NCBI GenBank assembly: GCA_008477525.1
Contig: SPDT01000009.1
Span: 434,001 to 498,000, forward strand
Length of the DNA stretch: 64,000 nt
Direction of reading: 5' to 3'
DNA from: Hypomyces perniciosus
Lineage: Eukaryota; Ascomycota; Sordariomycetes; Hypocreales; Hypocreaceae
The translations under genes and the position numbers were made by a program. How positions within the stretch are numbered: position 1 is the stretch's first letter; the number at the start of each line of letters is the position of its first letter. The notes beneath the pieces were generated by a model. The model did no database searches, was not told where the DNA came from, and saw nothing but the letters and a program-made list of their open reading frames with translations. This document shows, piece by piece, positions 54,785-64,000 of this stretch.

Positions 54785-57238
54785 ATGCTTTCTACTCTCT
54801 TCGGACAACTCCAGAAAAGCCCCGCCCTTACAAAGCCCGAAGCAACCATTCTCGGACTTATTGCGCTGAGTGAACGATCCAGAATGGACGATATTGAAGA
54901 GCTACGACGCTTATTCCGGGAAGAGCAACAGAAACGCGAAGAAGCGGAGCGTCGTGCATCGGCGGAGCACCAGAAGCGCGAGGAAGCGGAGCGTCTTGCA
55001 TCTGAGGAACAGCGTCGTGCATCGGCGGAGCAACAGAAGCGCGAGGAAGAGCAACAAAAGCGCGAGGAAGCGGAGCGTCTTGCATCTGAGGAACAGCGTC
55101 GACGCAAACAGGCTGAAGAACTGTCCATTGAATCGCAGCTACAAACCCTCCCCCAATACATCGAAGCCTGCCACTCGATCGACCTTGCTATTAAAGTGGT
55201 GACAGAACGTAGTTTGACTACGCAAGGCGCCCCGACCGATCCGACCGGCCGACCATACCCCAAACGAATCATTCCTTGGGAGGAGTTTCCGACCTTGCAA
55301 GAAGAGACCTGGGACCTGCTCTCGATCAGCCCCTCTTTTTCATCCCAACGCCTATTTCCATCTCTTCATCAGTTGCAATATGTCGAATCCTCACTCCATC
55401 CAGTTAGCAGTGAAGATGGGTTGCGGTACGTTGAAAGGGACGCTGTCGAAAATGCGGTTGAGCGGCTAGTGAAGGAGGCATTCAACGATCCATTAGTACG
55501 AAATACTGTCGGCCTTGAAGGAACGATAACATTCGAAAGCCATACGAATCTTGGGAATCCCACCAACTCAATCTCTGAGTCCATAGAGAAAATGAGTCTC
55601 AGCGAAGGTGATACTCCTTCCACAGTTTTAGCCTCAGCTCCCATGACGCCAACTCGCAAGAAACGTCGCAAGGCAAGGGGAAAGGGGAACAGGGCGGATC
55701 AATTCTGCATATACAAGACTTCGGGAGGCCGAAGTGTCGCGGCACTCGCTATCGAGTACAAGGCGCCGCATAAACTGTCCGTTGATGAGGTCGTCAAAGG
55801 GCTTGAAGCAGAAATTCAGCCGGAACGCGATGTAATCAACCAAAAAGGCGAGGGCTTCGCCTTCAATGCTAGGTGGCTCTGTGCCGCTGTTGTCACCCAG
55901 CTCTTCTCCTACATGATTGGCAAAGGCATTCAGCACGGCTACGTATGCACAGGGCAAACCTTGATCTTTCTGCATATCCCCGATGACCCCTCCACTGTGT
56001 ACTTCTCAGTATGCGTGCCGAAACTAGACGTACAGGACGATGACGAAGCAAGACTCCATCGCACGGCTGTCGCACAGGTCTTCGCTTTTATCCTCCGAGC
56101 TCTCAGGGCGAGACCACCGCCGGAGTCATGGCACGACGAGGCTGAAAAACTGGATACTTGGGCTGTGGAGTATGATGACATCTTGCGTACCATCTCTCCA
56201 AAGGATCGCAAACCCAAGCCACAGCAGCAGTCCCCCTATAAGGGTCAGCGCTGGAAAGGATTCCAACGCTCACCAATTCGAACCCGTTCCAGCTGCAAGC
56301 CATCGGAAGATGCCCAGCCAGCGTTGGCAAATGATGACGAGGATCCCCCTTCCCCTACCGCTCGCCTGGCTCACCCCCCTCGCCAGGTCAAGAAAGCAGC
56401 TTCATCGACTGGGACGAGCTTCGGCGGTGGTGCTAGTGCGGAACAGAGCCAGCGTCAGGGAACCAAGCCAAGTATACAAAGCCGGCCATTCTGCACGCAG
56501 GAATGCCTTTTCGGGTTGGCACATGGTGAATCGTTGGACAAGAACTGTCCGAATGCAAATTATCACAGAAGGAAGCACATCAGCCGACACAAATTTCTCC
56601 AGTTAATCCGTGCCCAGCTTGCCACTGATCGAGGCCATGACGCAGATTGCACACCACTCCATCTAACCGGTTCACGAGGGTCGCTTTTCAAGCTGCGGCT
56701 ATCATCCCATGGCTACACGCTTGTTGCAAAGGGCGTGGAGGATATGGACCGCGCGCTTCTCCAGCGCGAAAATGACATATACAACCAACTCCAGGCAATC
56801 CAGGGGAAGTACGTCCCCGTATGTCTTGGCAACATAGACCTGGTGCTGCCGTACTACTATGACTGCGGGGTATATGTCCGCTTCATGCTTCTGAGCTGGG
56901 CCGGGAAGCCTCTGTTTGATTGTTTCGAACAAACTACCAAAGCGAGTCTTCTCAAGGGAGCTGTCGAGGCCTTAGAGCAGGTTCACAAACTTCGGGTCCT
57001 GCATCACGACACCGAGATGCGCAATATGCTATATGACATGGATACTGGTAATATTATGATTGTGGATTTCGAACGGGCCGAGTTCCGCAGCCGCCAACCT
57101 CTAGGCTGTATCAGCTCAAATGACCAAGGCCGGAAGAGGAAGCGCGAGATACCACAAAAGCGTGGAAATGACTTTGCGAGAGAGCTGCAATGTGCTAAGT
57201 ATTTGATGGAAAAGGCGATCGGCCCAGCGTATAAATGA
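54785..57238 (+). CDS. Coiled-coil / nuclease-like / kinase-like fusion protein
   Basis: 817 residues from ATG 54785, one exon. Residues about 35-113 are a highly charged coiled coil of repeated REEAERLASEEQ units, encoded by tandem DNA repeats. Residues about 310-460 contain ALAIEYKAPHKL (about 320) and TQLFSYMIGKGIQHGYVCTG, a pattern like the E-x-K part of PD-(D/E)XK nuclease folds seen in fungal-type kinases. Residues about 480-600 are a Pro/Ser-rich linker. The C-terminus is a degenerate protein-kinase fold: GSRGSLFKLRL, YTLVAKG, FMLLSWAG, the catalytic loop LHHDTEMRNML (about 739-749) and IVDFERAEF in place of DFG (about 758). A late basic RKRKR lies in the tail. The family is common and expanded in filamentous fungi with no settled function. 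Confidence 0.72.
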   Translation: MLSTLFGQLQKSPALTKPEATILGLIALSERSRMDDIEELRRLFREEQQKREEAERRASAEHQKREEAERLASEEQRRASAEQQKREEEQQKREEAERLASEEQRRRKQAEELSIESQLQTLPQYIEACHSIDLAIKVVTERSLTTQGAPTDPTGRPYPKRIIPWEEFPTLQEETWDLLSISPSFSSQRLFPSLHQLQYVESSLHPVSSEDGLRYVERDAVENAVERLVKEAFNDPLVRNTVGLEGTITFESHTNLGNPTNSISESIEKMSLSEGDTPSTVLASAPMTPTRKKRRKARGKGNRADQFCIYKTSGGRSVAALAIEYKAPHKLSVDEVVKGLEAEIQPERDVINQKGEGFAFNARWLCAAVVTQLFSYMIGKGIQHGYVCTGQTLIFLHIPDDPSTVYFSVCVPKLDVQDDDEARLHRTAVAQVFAFILRALRARPPPESWHDEAEKLDTWAVEYDDILRTISPKDRKPKPQQQSPYKGQRWKGFQRSPIRTRSSCKPSEDAQPALANDDEDPPSPTARLAHPPRQVKKAASSTGTSFGGGASAEQSQRQGTKPSIQSRPFCTQECLFGLAHGESLDKNCPNANYHRRKHISRHKFLQLIRAQLATDRGHDADCTPLHLTGSRGSLFKLRLSSHGYTLVAKGVEDMDRALLQRENDIYNQLQAIQGKYVPVCLGNIDLVLPYYYDCGVYVRFMLLSWAGKPLFDCFEQTTKASLLKGAVEALEQVHKLRVLHHDTEMRNMLYDMDTGNIMIVDFERAEFRSRQPLGCISSNDQGRKRKREIPQKRGNDFARELQCAKYLMEKAIGPAYK

Positions 57239-57575
57239 TCCTCTTGCCCAGCCGTGTCTTCTTTCAGGTTCCGAGCTTCCGCAGCGAGTGCGCCTCCAAG
57301 GCCTCCCGCGGACGCTTGTCCTGTAGGATATAGTCGAGGCGGATAAGGATATGCCAGCCAGCGGTGTTCTTTAAGCAACCAGAGAAAACCCGGTCCTTCT
57401 ATTTGAGTGCTTGATGCCCTAATCGTGAAAGATTTGAGTGTTTGCTGGTATTTGACATGTTTGGTGTGTTTGACCGTATCATCGGCCTGTTTATACGAGG
57501 CTATCACGAAGCAACACTGTCGCTAGGCTGGTGTGGAGCAAGTGATCTATGTTTTTAGTTTCTTCCCCCTCACCC
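57239..57575. other. Intergenic, no gene seen
   Basis: 3' flank of the kinase-like gene. The minus-strand frame 57004-57507 is largely its antisense shadow. Confidence 0.5.
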
Positions 57576-57654
57576 AGTAGGTCCTGCAAAAATACCCCGC
57601 TCCTCTAACAAGCCATAACAGCTGCTAGCGCGGGAGAATTTTACAGGTGAGTTG
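57576..57654. repeat. Foldback repeat, copy B
   Basis: The core 57583-57647 matches copy A (5950-6015), including CAAGCCATAACAGCTGCTAG and both complementary ends; similarity continues a few bases outside (CAGTAGG at the left, GAGTTG at the right). Differences cluster in the left arm. Confidence 0.65.
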
Positions 57655-58166
57655 CCTGCAGGGTTGGTCGACGTAGCGGCTGCCGGCTTGTGTTGGCCTC
57701 GATCGTTTCATGGCATTTGTAGTAATCAAGAACAGCTATTTTAGTGAGCAACTCAAGACTGACTACTCGGGAATAGGCGGAGTTCATTCGCGATTCGGTC
57801 TTCACCCTTTGCCCTTGGTTATTTCGTCGTCTTCTTCGCCATCGCAGTGCTGTGCCAGACTCGACCTGGGGAGAGGGGCGACAATAAGAGGCGGTTAAAT
57901 GTCGGGCTTGCCGGGACTCGAGACTGGTGTACAAGTCGCCGAGCAAAATTCCATCCCCGCAGCAATTTGAACTTGCAATAGACGGCAAGAAATGCAAACT
58001 TGATTAGTTTCCAGACATAGGGATCTCATTCAGCCGCCGTTGCCATCACCCAATACTCTGTTCTTTGGACTATCTCGATTTTGTATATGTGCTTCTCAGG
58101 AGGTGTCAAGCTGATATTCTCACCCGCAAACTACCCAGTGAATTATTGACACGCCTCATTGTCGCT

Positions 58167-60308
58167 ATGGTCTCTCCATCCATGGAGCAAACTCATAAAG
58201 CGTATCAGTTACCATCAGATATGTCGGCCACACCTGATGAAACTGACGATGTTCATTGCTCTCTTCTCGACATTAGGGCGAAGCATCCAAAAGACAACAT
58301 TACAACGCAGCTAGTAAATATTCAGTCAAGTCGGGTGGCACAGAAAAAGTCTGTGGAGTTCGTTAAGAACTTAGAATGCCTATACTTTTCGAATTTAAGC
58401 AAACCACATCGTGGGAAGGATAAGTCTCGGTATGTAGGGCTGCCTGTCTTACGTCGGCAAGAAATCAACGCCTATACGGAGTCTCAATATGTCGCCTTGT
58501 CATACACATGGGATCCATCCCCATGGGAAACAGACCTTCGCGCTGGGGATTACATGGTCCAATGCAGAAACTCGACTCAATTAAAGCTGTCCAAAGTAAG
58601 GAACAGCGTTTTCGCCCGCATCAAGAGATATATGCATCATGTTTCCGCTCGGTATCTCTGGATCGATCAACACTGTATCGAGCAAGGGAAGGCGACCAAA
58701 GAAGAAGTGACTGCGAAGGAAATAGGCATGCATGCAATGGACCGGGTTTACAGCTTGAGCAAATATCCCGTGGCTCTACTTGCTCGACCCATCACATCAC
58801 AGCTCGAGCTGCGACTTCTTGTCCAAATCCTTACTGGGGAGCTCGTGACGTGCGACCATGGGGGATATTGGCTCTCATCAAGAGCATCATTAGACCTAGC
58901 TCTAAAGGCGATTGCACTCTTGAAAGAGATCACGTCGGATTTATGGTTCACAAGGGGCTGGACCTTTCAGGAGAATTATCGGGCTGGCAGGAGAATGCAT
59001 TTTCTGATACCCCATGCTCCGATTTTAAACAGTCAGAAGCCCCACGAGCTTCTCGAATCCCTTGATGGAGAGCTTTGCATCAATTCAGTGAAATTTCATG
59101 AGGAGGCGACGAAACTCTGCCTCGCCTATCAGCGCCACCAACCACCACCAGGCAGCTTGTGCAATGACGTCCTAGCAATAGCTGGACGATACACGATTTT
59201 GCTTCAATCCCACGGAGTCGATGGTGGCAATGTAGCGCCAATATCAATGTCGCCGACAATCATTGCGGATATCACCTCCAGAGAACTGAGTGAGAAGTGG
59301 GACCGCTTGCCCATTGCTGCCAACTGTTGTCAGTATTCTGTTCGTTTGGACAGTAGGGAGCTGCGAGCAAAGGGATACAGTCTGAGTTTGTCGATACTTG
59401 CACTTTGTCTCCTGAACGGGGAGATTTTATCCAATCACCCGCACAATGGCCTCGATATCTCGGCTGCACAGGCTTCGACCATTGCCGACTTTCTCAACAT
59501 GCAATTCTTCAACGGGTTACGATCGCCTTCCGCAAGCAAAGGTCTCACTTTCAACAAAGGTTGTCGATTTGTCGATGTGAAGCTGACAGTGGAGGGTATC
59601 CAAACGAAAGGCCATCTGTGGCGGCTCAGTGGCTTGATCCCGACGAGGTCCTTTCCCCGTGATCTCAGTCGTCGACATGGGCCAGTTCCAACGAGTATTC
59701 AACGCGACGAGCCTTGGCAGTTGAGACATCTTGTCAATGAGTTGTATCATCGGAATAACTGGTTCCTGGGCAGATGCCTTGAGAAACTCATAGATAACAT
59801 GTGCACTGCTAGTCAACCCAAGAGTTTCCCGCGGAAGTGGCAGGCTCGTATGGCGGCCCAGGTCGCAAGGGCTATTGACCAAGGAAAGACTCTGTGCACT
59901 GCACGTTTGGTTAACGGCCAGCAAGAAGGTTGCGCGATCTTTATCCTTGATGATAATCGATTTGAAAAACATAGGGGCAGCTCCGAAACGAAAACAGACG
60001 AGAACGGCTCTTGGAGTTCCCAATATGACAGTGATAAGTATATTGGGGCCTTTGAGTGTCTAACTTATGTTTTTACAGCGTTGCATCCCGAGAGAGAGAG
60101 AACGGAAAGCTTCGACTTCAATGATGTTGACAGACATGTCTCCATGGAGGTCGATTCCTACGACCTAGAGGGATGGGGTGGACGTGAGCAGATGCCTAGA
60201 GCACCTAAATTATTCACAAAGCGCTGGATTCAGGGCCTGTGCTTCTTTTATGGATGTCGTCGACAAGAAGTTGTGTTTCCTTGGCCGGTCTGCTTAAAGG
60301 GCTGGTAG
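58167..60308 (+). CDS. HET-domain (heterokaryon incompatibility) protein
   Basis: 713 residues from the first ATG (58167); an upstream TTG extension is not preferred. The HET domain is complete in its landmarks: QYVALSYTWDPSPW (about residue 106), ARYLWIDQHCIEQG (about 160), MDRVYSLSKYPVAL and the LWFTRGWTFQENYRAGRRMH block (about 255). HET domains trigger regulated cell death in non-self recognition during hyphal fusion, usually when partnered by a second gene. The C-terminal 400 residues are unrecognised and contain no NACHT, WD or ankyrin repeats. The gene follows a foldback repeat and the kinase-like gene, both on the same strand. It has no RIP stops and appears intact. Confidence 0.88.
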   Translation: MVSPSMEQTHKAYQLPSDMSATPDETDDVHCSLLDIRAKHPKDNITTQLVNIQSSRVAQKKSVEFVKNLECLYFSNLSKPHRGKDKSRYVGLPVLRRQEINAYTESQYVALSYTWDPSPWETDLRAGDYMVQCRNSTQLKLSKVRNSVFARIKRYMHHVSARYLWIDQHCIEQGKATKEEVTAKEIGMHAMDRVYSLSKYPVALLARPITSQLELRLLVQILTGELVTCDHGGYWLSSRASLDLALKAIALLKEITSDLWFTRGWTFQENYRAGRRMHFLIPHAPILNSQKPHELLESLDGELCINSVKFHEEATKLCLAYQRHQPPPGSLCNDVLAIAGRYTILLQSHGVDGGNVAPISMSPTIIADITSRELSEKWDRLPIAANCCQYSVRLDSRELRAKGYSLSLSILALCLLNGEILSNHPHNGLDISAAQASTIADFLNMQFFNGLRSPSASKGLTFNKGCRFVDVKLTVEGIQTKGHLWRLSGLIPTRSFPRDLSRRHGPVPTSIQRDEPWQLRHLVNELYHRNNWFLGRCLEKLIDNMCTASQPKSFPRKWQARMAAQVARAIDQGKTLCTARLVNGQQEGCAIFILDDNRFEKHRGSSETKTDENGSWSSQYDSDKYIGAFECLTYVFTALHPERERTESFDFNDVDRHVSMEVDSYDLEGWGGREQMPRAPKLFTKRWIQGLCFFYGCRRQEVVFPWPVCLKGW

Positions 60309-60988
60309 CTCTGCTACGGCCAGTAACGGCTCTGCAGTGGAACCCTACATTTGTTGGCTCAAGCACAAGCAGAATGGCCATCACCAACAGCGTCTTGGTT
60401 GCTTTGTCGTACGAAACACACTGATTATTGTATTGGCTGTCTATTAGGACGATTAATTCACAATTTCTCTTTCCGTTTAATTTCAACTGAATGAATGACT
60501 TGAGAGGCAGATAAGTATTATACTTACCTACATAGATTCGAGATTACCCTTGACAACCATTCATTCCTCCAATTCTAAATTTGAGATCCTCTAATTAACG
60601 CCAACTTTCTATTTTTACGCAGCAATATCATACCAATAAGCGTACTCATGAAGAATCAGCTGCATCTTAGATAATTATCCTCATTCATTTGTATTTCGCA
60701 TCTCCGCCCAACAAAGCGCAACTCTGTTGCTTATGCGGTCCACTTGGTCAAGTTGAAGTTAACGTGAGCTAGTGCTGTCTGGGCAACTCTGTAAGGGTAG
60801 TCCTGCGCATCCTTACTGTGCGGTTTTGAATCTGCTGGCACACAGATGATGGTGATCAATTGACTGGCTTTTTGATGAATAGCCACTTAATGACACCGAG
60901 AGATCAGGTATTTGTCGACAGCGATTAATTGGTAGCTGGTGACGAACGTAAAAGATAGCTATGGGATCAAGCAATTGAAGAATTGTTG
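60309..60988. other. Intergenic, no gene seen
   Basis: 3' flank of the HET gene; only short frames. Confidence 0.5.
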
Positions 60989-61314
60989 CGACATGTTGCA
61001 ACAGGTCTCAGTTATCTTTTATTACCTGGTATACCGGCTCCAATCTATTATCACCGCCGGCCTCTGTGCATTTAAACAGCAGTTATTTCACTATTTAGTT
61101 AGAAAACAAGATTCTTCAATCGTTTAATTCCAGAGCTATCTTTGTGGTCGTCGCCCGCTACCAATTGATCGCTGTTGTGTGTCAAGAATCTTGTTTTCTA
61201 ACTAAATGAGCGAATATCTGTTGTATAATACACAAAGGTCGGCGGCGGTAACTAGATTAGAGCCGATTGAAAGGATGACTGAAGGGATAACTAAGACCTG
61301 TCGCAACATGTTGT
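60989..61314. repeat. Foldback element, about 130 bp arms
   Basis: The left arm 60989-61116 and right arm 61184-61314 are complementary with moderate divergence (shared blocks TTAGTTAGAAAACAAGATTC, CATGTTGC and ACAGGTCT.AGTTATC). The loop is about 67 bp. No coding capacity; it is probably a MITE. A (TATG)n microsatellite adjoins it on the right (61311-61326). Confidence 0.65.
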
Positions 61315-62999
61315 ATGTATGTATGTATTTAATACTAGCTGAGCAGACCGGATGCCTTCCCCGGTCCTTTATGCAACGAGAACGGGGGACGCTGAGAATT
61401 TTCAGTAACTAGGCGCGCTTTCAATTCTGGGGCAGTTGTTCTATCCCCCACCCCGTCAGTTATGATTGTCCACTCACTTTAATCGCACTTCTCACTTCAG
61501 CAATATGCTCTGTGTACGTTATTTTCATCTTCGTCTATACTGCCTATTCCCTTTCCCCTGCTACCAGCAAGTTGCTGCCCTGCCCATGGAGCCAGTTTTG
61601 TTTCGATTTCATTCACCATGTCTTCCAAGGGAGCTTTGAATGACGTCATCCAGAGCAACCTGCAGGAGTTCTTCAGGCGTCGTTCTCTCAAGGTAAGCCC
61701 TCTAATGCTTGGCTATGAGGAGTTACCTATGGTCGTTGCTGATGATCATTTCAGTGCAAACGCAGGCTGCTATCAATGAGATGATGCGGGCTAGAGAAGC
61801 TATTACCCTTACACCTCTTTGTGCGCCATGTACAGGCGTTTATGAGGGAGCTCGATGGCTTCCTCCGAGAGGTATACCGAGAAGCTAAAGCTCCCTCAAT
61901 ATCTTTGCCAACTCGCAGGCTGTGAAAGACGTCAGCCATGGGCTAGGTATGTCCGATTGTCACCTGCTGGAGTTTAGGTTTGGGCCTGCCAAGGTGGAGC
62001 CAATGCAACTGCCTCTGTGTTAGGCGGGCGCCTCACTGCTTGCCCGATCGGTACTGTCCAGCCCCAATTCACTTCGTTTGGGAGTTAGTAGGGATTGCCT
62101 ACCATAGCAAGAGGTAGCTGAAGGCGATTTTTCAGTTATCTAGCCATGACCAGATGATTACTTACACCCGCAAATCCACGCTTGTTGCTGTCTTAATTCA
62201 GGGGCCGATTTATTTACGCAGGAGGGGGCTATTGGAAACCTACTTCTCATGTCCCATCTGCTCCTGAAGTTGGCAGCACAAAAGCGGCGACGACGACGGA
62301 TGGCAACGACGACAACTGTCGGAACATCATGGCTACGCGCAGAAGCTGCTAGTCTGCGGTTATCACTACATGTCGCCACCCTGGATGCCCAACTTGCTAC
62401 AGCAACACCCACAGCAGCACACGGCTCTTCAGGTGCTTGATCGCACAGTGTCGAGACAAATCCCAAGATGTCATGCTGCGTGATAACATAGACAATATCA
62501 CAGGCATCCCAACTCGGGCTTGGGAACCACAAGCATTAACACAGGCATCAGGCACGCGAGATTGCCTTCACTCCGTGGAGATAAGAAATGCTGTTCCTTC
62601 ACCCAACGCTCTAGTTCCCTCGCTATGAACACGTATCATGCGGCCAACATGTTGCGTCTCGTCAAGGTAAATGTGTCACTCAGGGCCGTGAATTGCTGGG
62701 GCTGAAGAAGGACGCCGAGGCATACAGGGGGAGGGGCGTGGGCGAGAAACGAGACCTCACCAAGGCTTGGAGAGAGCACACTACGAGGTGTCCATACCAC
62801 ACTGTTGACTCTATGCTGGCAAGGCGCAGCCATTATTCGGCCTCCAATGTGTAGTGGAGTCTGACAGGCTCAGGCAATTGTCGTGGGAGGTGTGGGCATG
62901 TTGGGTCTCAACCGCAGAGTGGAGGCAAGATGTGAGGTCGTGGACGATACGGCCGACCAACGTGCGGCGGGAGCCTTCCACCAGTGTCTTCCTCCAATT
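61315..62999. other. Possibly coding debris, no defensible gene model
   Basis: A plus-strand start at 61618 (MSSKGALNDVIQSNLQEFFR then RRSLK) is followed by a GTAAGC donor and, after an intron-like gap ending CATTTCAG (61754), by VQTQAAINEMMRAREA, which looks protein-like but soon ends. A second protein-like stretch near 62618-62850 (GRELLGLKKDAEAYRGRG) lacks a start. These may be transposon or decayed gene fragments. Confidence 0.3.
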
Positions 63000-63000
63000 A

Positions 63001-63006
63001 TATAAA
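63001..63006 (+). promoter_or_regulatory. TATA box
   Basis: TATAAA in AATTATATAAAGTC, about 180 bp upstream of ATG 63183. Confidence 0.4.
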
Positions 63007-63182
63007 GTCAACGTCCCGCCGCGTTTGGACACGTCGGACTCTTCTCCCTCTACTTTCACCCATCGCCTCTTCCCTTCACCAACATCCAACCGCCCCGTTC
63101 TGCACACTCGCTTGAACTCTCAACGTACCATCACCTTTTCAAGACCTGATATCCCGTCGTCGCCAGAACTCAAGTTTACAGC

Positions 63183-64000
63183 CATGCCGAAGATAGACAC
63201 GATTACTCTACCTACGCATCATACTTACTGCTGGAGTGATGGTTCCTCAGCAACTAACCGCATGTCGGCCGCAGAAAGACATTGGAGCGGAGGGCAAATT
63301 GATCGCCAACAGCGTTATTCACGGCCTCGTCTCCCAGATGTCCAGCCCAACTTGGTGCCTCTAACTCCAGACATTGAACTGAAGACTGAACCAGGCGATG
63401 ATGAAGGTGTCTCGCAGGATGTCAAGCATGCCTTGACATATCCGACGCGAGCCATTGAGCCAAAGATTGAACCGGGCGACGATGATACTACCTCAGATGC
63501 ATCAACTCAACGCAAGTCACTTCTCCTCCAAGCCACTCATTACAAACATCACTGAAAGGCAAGTTATCTATAATATGAAGGCTAATGTTACCTTGACTGT
63601 ATTAGAGGCACAGTCAGAGGTTTGTGACCACTTTAAAGAAATCCTCGCTGAGGATGAGACTGCCTTGCAGGCAGTGGATGACGCATTTGCTCAATGCAAG
63701 TTGCTTCTTTTCTAGTGCTCGCACAGTTTGCTTACAAAATCCCGCAGGCAATGAGGGGAGAACCCACAAACTCGAGGCTAACAACCGTACTTCGGCTGCA
63801 TCTATGGCCGTGTCCGGAGAAGGTAACGTGAATCCCAGACTCAGCAGTATTCCTCACCCACCAAGTCGCTGACGTTGAGGACCAGAAGCCTCTAGACCGT
63901 ATTATCCTCGAGCGCACCACGATGACCCTCGCCGAAGTGAAACTGAACAACACCACCCTCAAGTTACGGCAGATCAACAGCAAAGCACGTCGCCTGCTGA
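63183..64000 (+). CDS. Unknown gene, 5' part, runs off the window
   Basis: From ATG 63183 a frame of 124 codons reads MPKIDTITLPTHHTYCWSDG ... and holds two acidic motifs, ELKTEPGDDE (about residues 66-75) and EPKIEPGDDD (about 96-105), which fit the SUMO-acceptor pattern hydrophobic-K-x-E followed by acidic residues. It stops at 63555. Further protein-like stretches in the same sense follow in other frames: EVCDHFKEILAEDETALQAV (about 63618-63677) and, to the window edge, EDQKPLDRIILERTTMTLAE. The most likely reading is a multi-exon gene whose introns I could not fix. There is no recognised family. Confidence 0.35.

Noticed and set aside
54727..55272. Ser/Cys/Arg-rich minus-strand protein
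   Set aside because: Antisense shadow of the repeat-encoded coiled coil of the kinase-like gene.
57004..57507. Minus-strand 167-codon gene
   Set aside because: Overlaps the kinase domain antisense and has no motif.
57641..57997. Minus-strand 118-codon gene beside foldback copy B, by analogy with gag at copy A
   Set aside because: No gag similarity could be seen; it is probably chance.
63555..63610. GC-AG intron (AAAG|GCAAGT to ATTAG)
   Set aside because: The splice signals look good, but the upstream frame already stops at 63555, so it does not rescue the model.

Overview
This is nuclear DNA of a filamentous ascomycete. Eurotiomycete (Aspergillus/Penicillium-like) is the best guess, from short GT-AG introns of 49-91 nt with CTAAC or CTGAC branch sites, a con-10 gene, a HET-domain gene, an ankyrin-deaminase gene, recurrent ACGGAGTA motifs, and a 10 kb AT-rich block with CpA-to-TpA (RIP-type) mutation. 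The species cannot be fixed from sequence alone. It is an accessory, transposon-dense region: host genes occur singly or in small groups between remnants of at least seven transposon types.

Layout. 1-3.9 kb: one unknown gene with a faint, catalytically dead C48-protease look. 3.9-7.3 kb: a decayed MULE with a companion small gene, a minisatellite of small hairpins, a 70-80 bp foldback repeat, and a 5' fragment of a Copia element (gag, tRNA-Met-type primer site, LTR) next to a diverged LTR of the same family. 7.7-8.7 kb: RING-H2 gene. 9.4 kb: LINE RNase H scrap. 9.73-20.2 kb: a RIP-mutated Gypsy retrotransposon with one mutated and one nearly clean LTR, holding a 1 kb foldback element flanked by a 1.07 kb duplication. 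22-28 kb: a host island with a small secreted protein, a cysteine-rich secreted peptide with a Kex2 site, con-10, a pogo MITE, a small stress-type gene and a hemerythrin-domain gene. 28.4-32.5 kb: a Tps2/OrlA-like gene cut off by a degenerate Tad-type LINE. 34-39.4 kb: a broken Helitron. 40-44.3 kb: a dead hAT fragment and an apparently intact hAT element in opposite orientation.

45.0-50.9 kb is the most interesting part. A Tc1/mariner-type element with matching 25 bp terminal inverted repeats and TA at both ends encloses a frameshifted DD34E transposase and two unrelated genes. One is a conserved unknown. The other is an intact ankyrin-repeat protein with a DYW-like nucleic-acid deaminase domain. 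If the ends belong together, a deaminase gene is riding as cargo on a DNA transposon in a genome that mutates its repeats.

51-64 kb: a signal-peptide ORF broken by a solo LTR, an orphan Zn2Cys6 motif, a coiled-coil/nuclease-like/kinase-like fusion protein, a second copy of the 5.9 kb foldback repeat, a HET-domain gene, a 0.33 kb foldback element, and the 5' part of an unknown gene that runs off the window.

Intron-containing models at 22.1, 23.8, 24.5, 27.1, 28.4 and 42 kb were assembled by eye from splice signals and reading frame, so they need transcript support. ATG starts were chosen over upstream GTG/TTG codons throughout.
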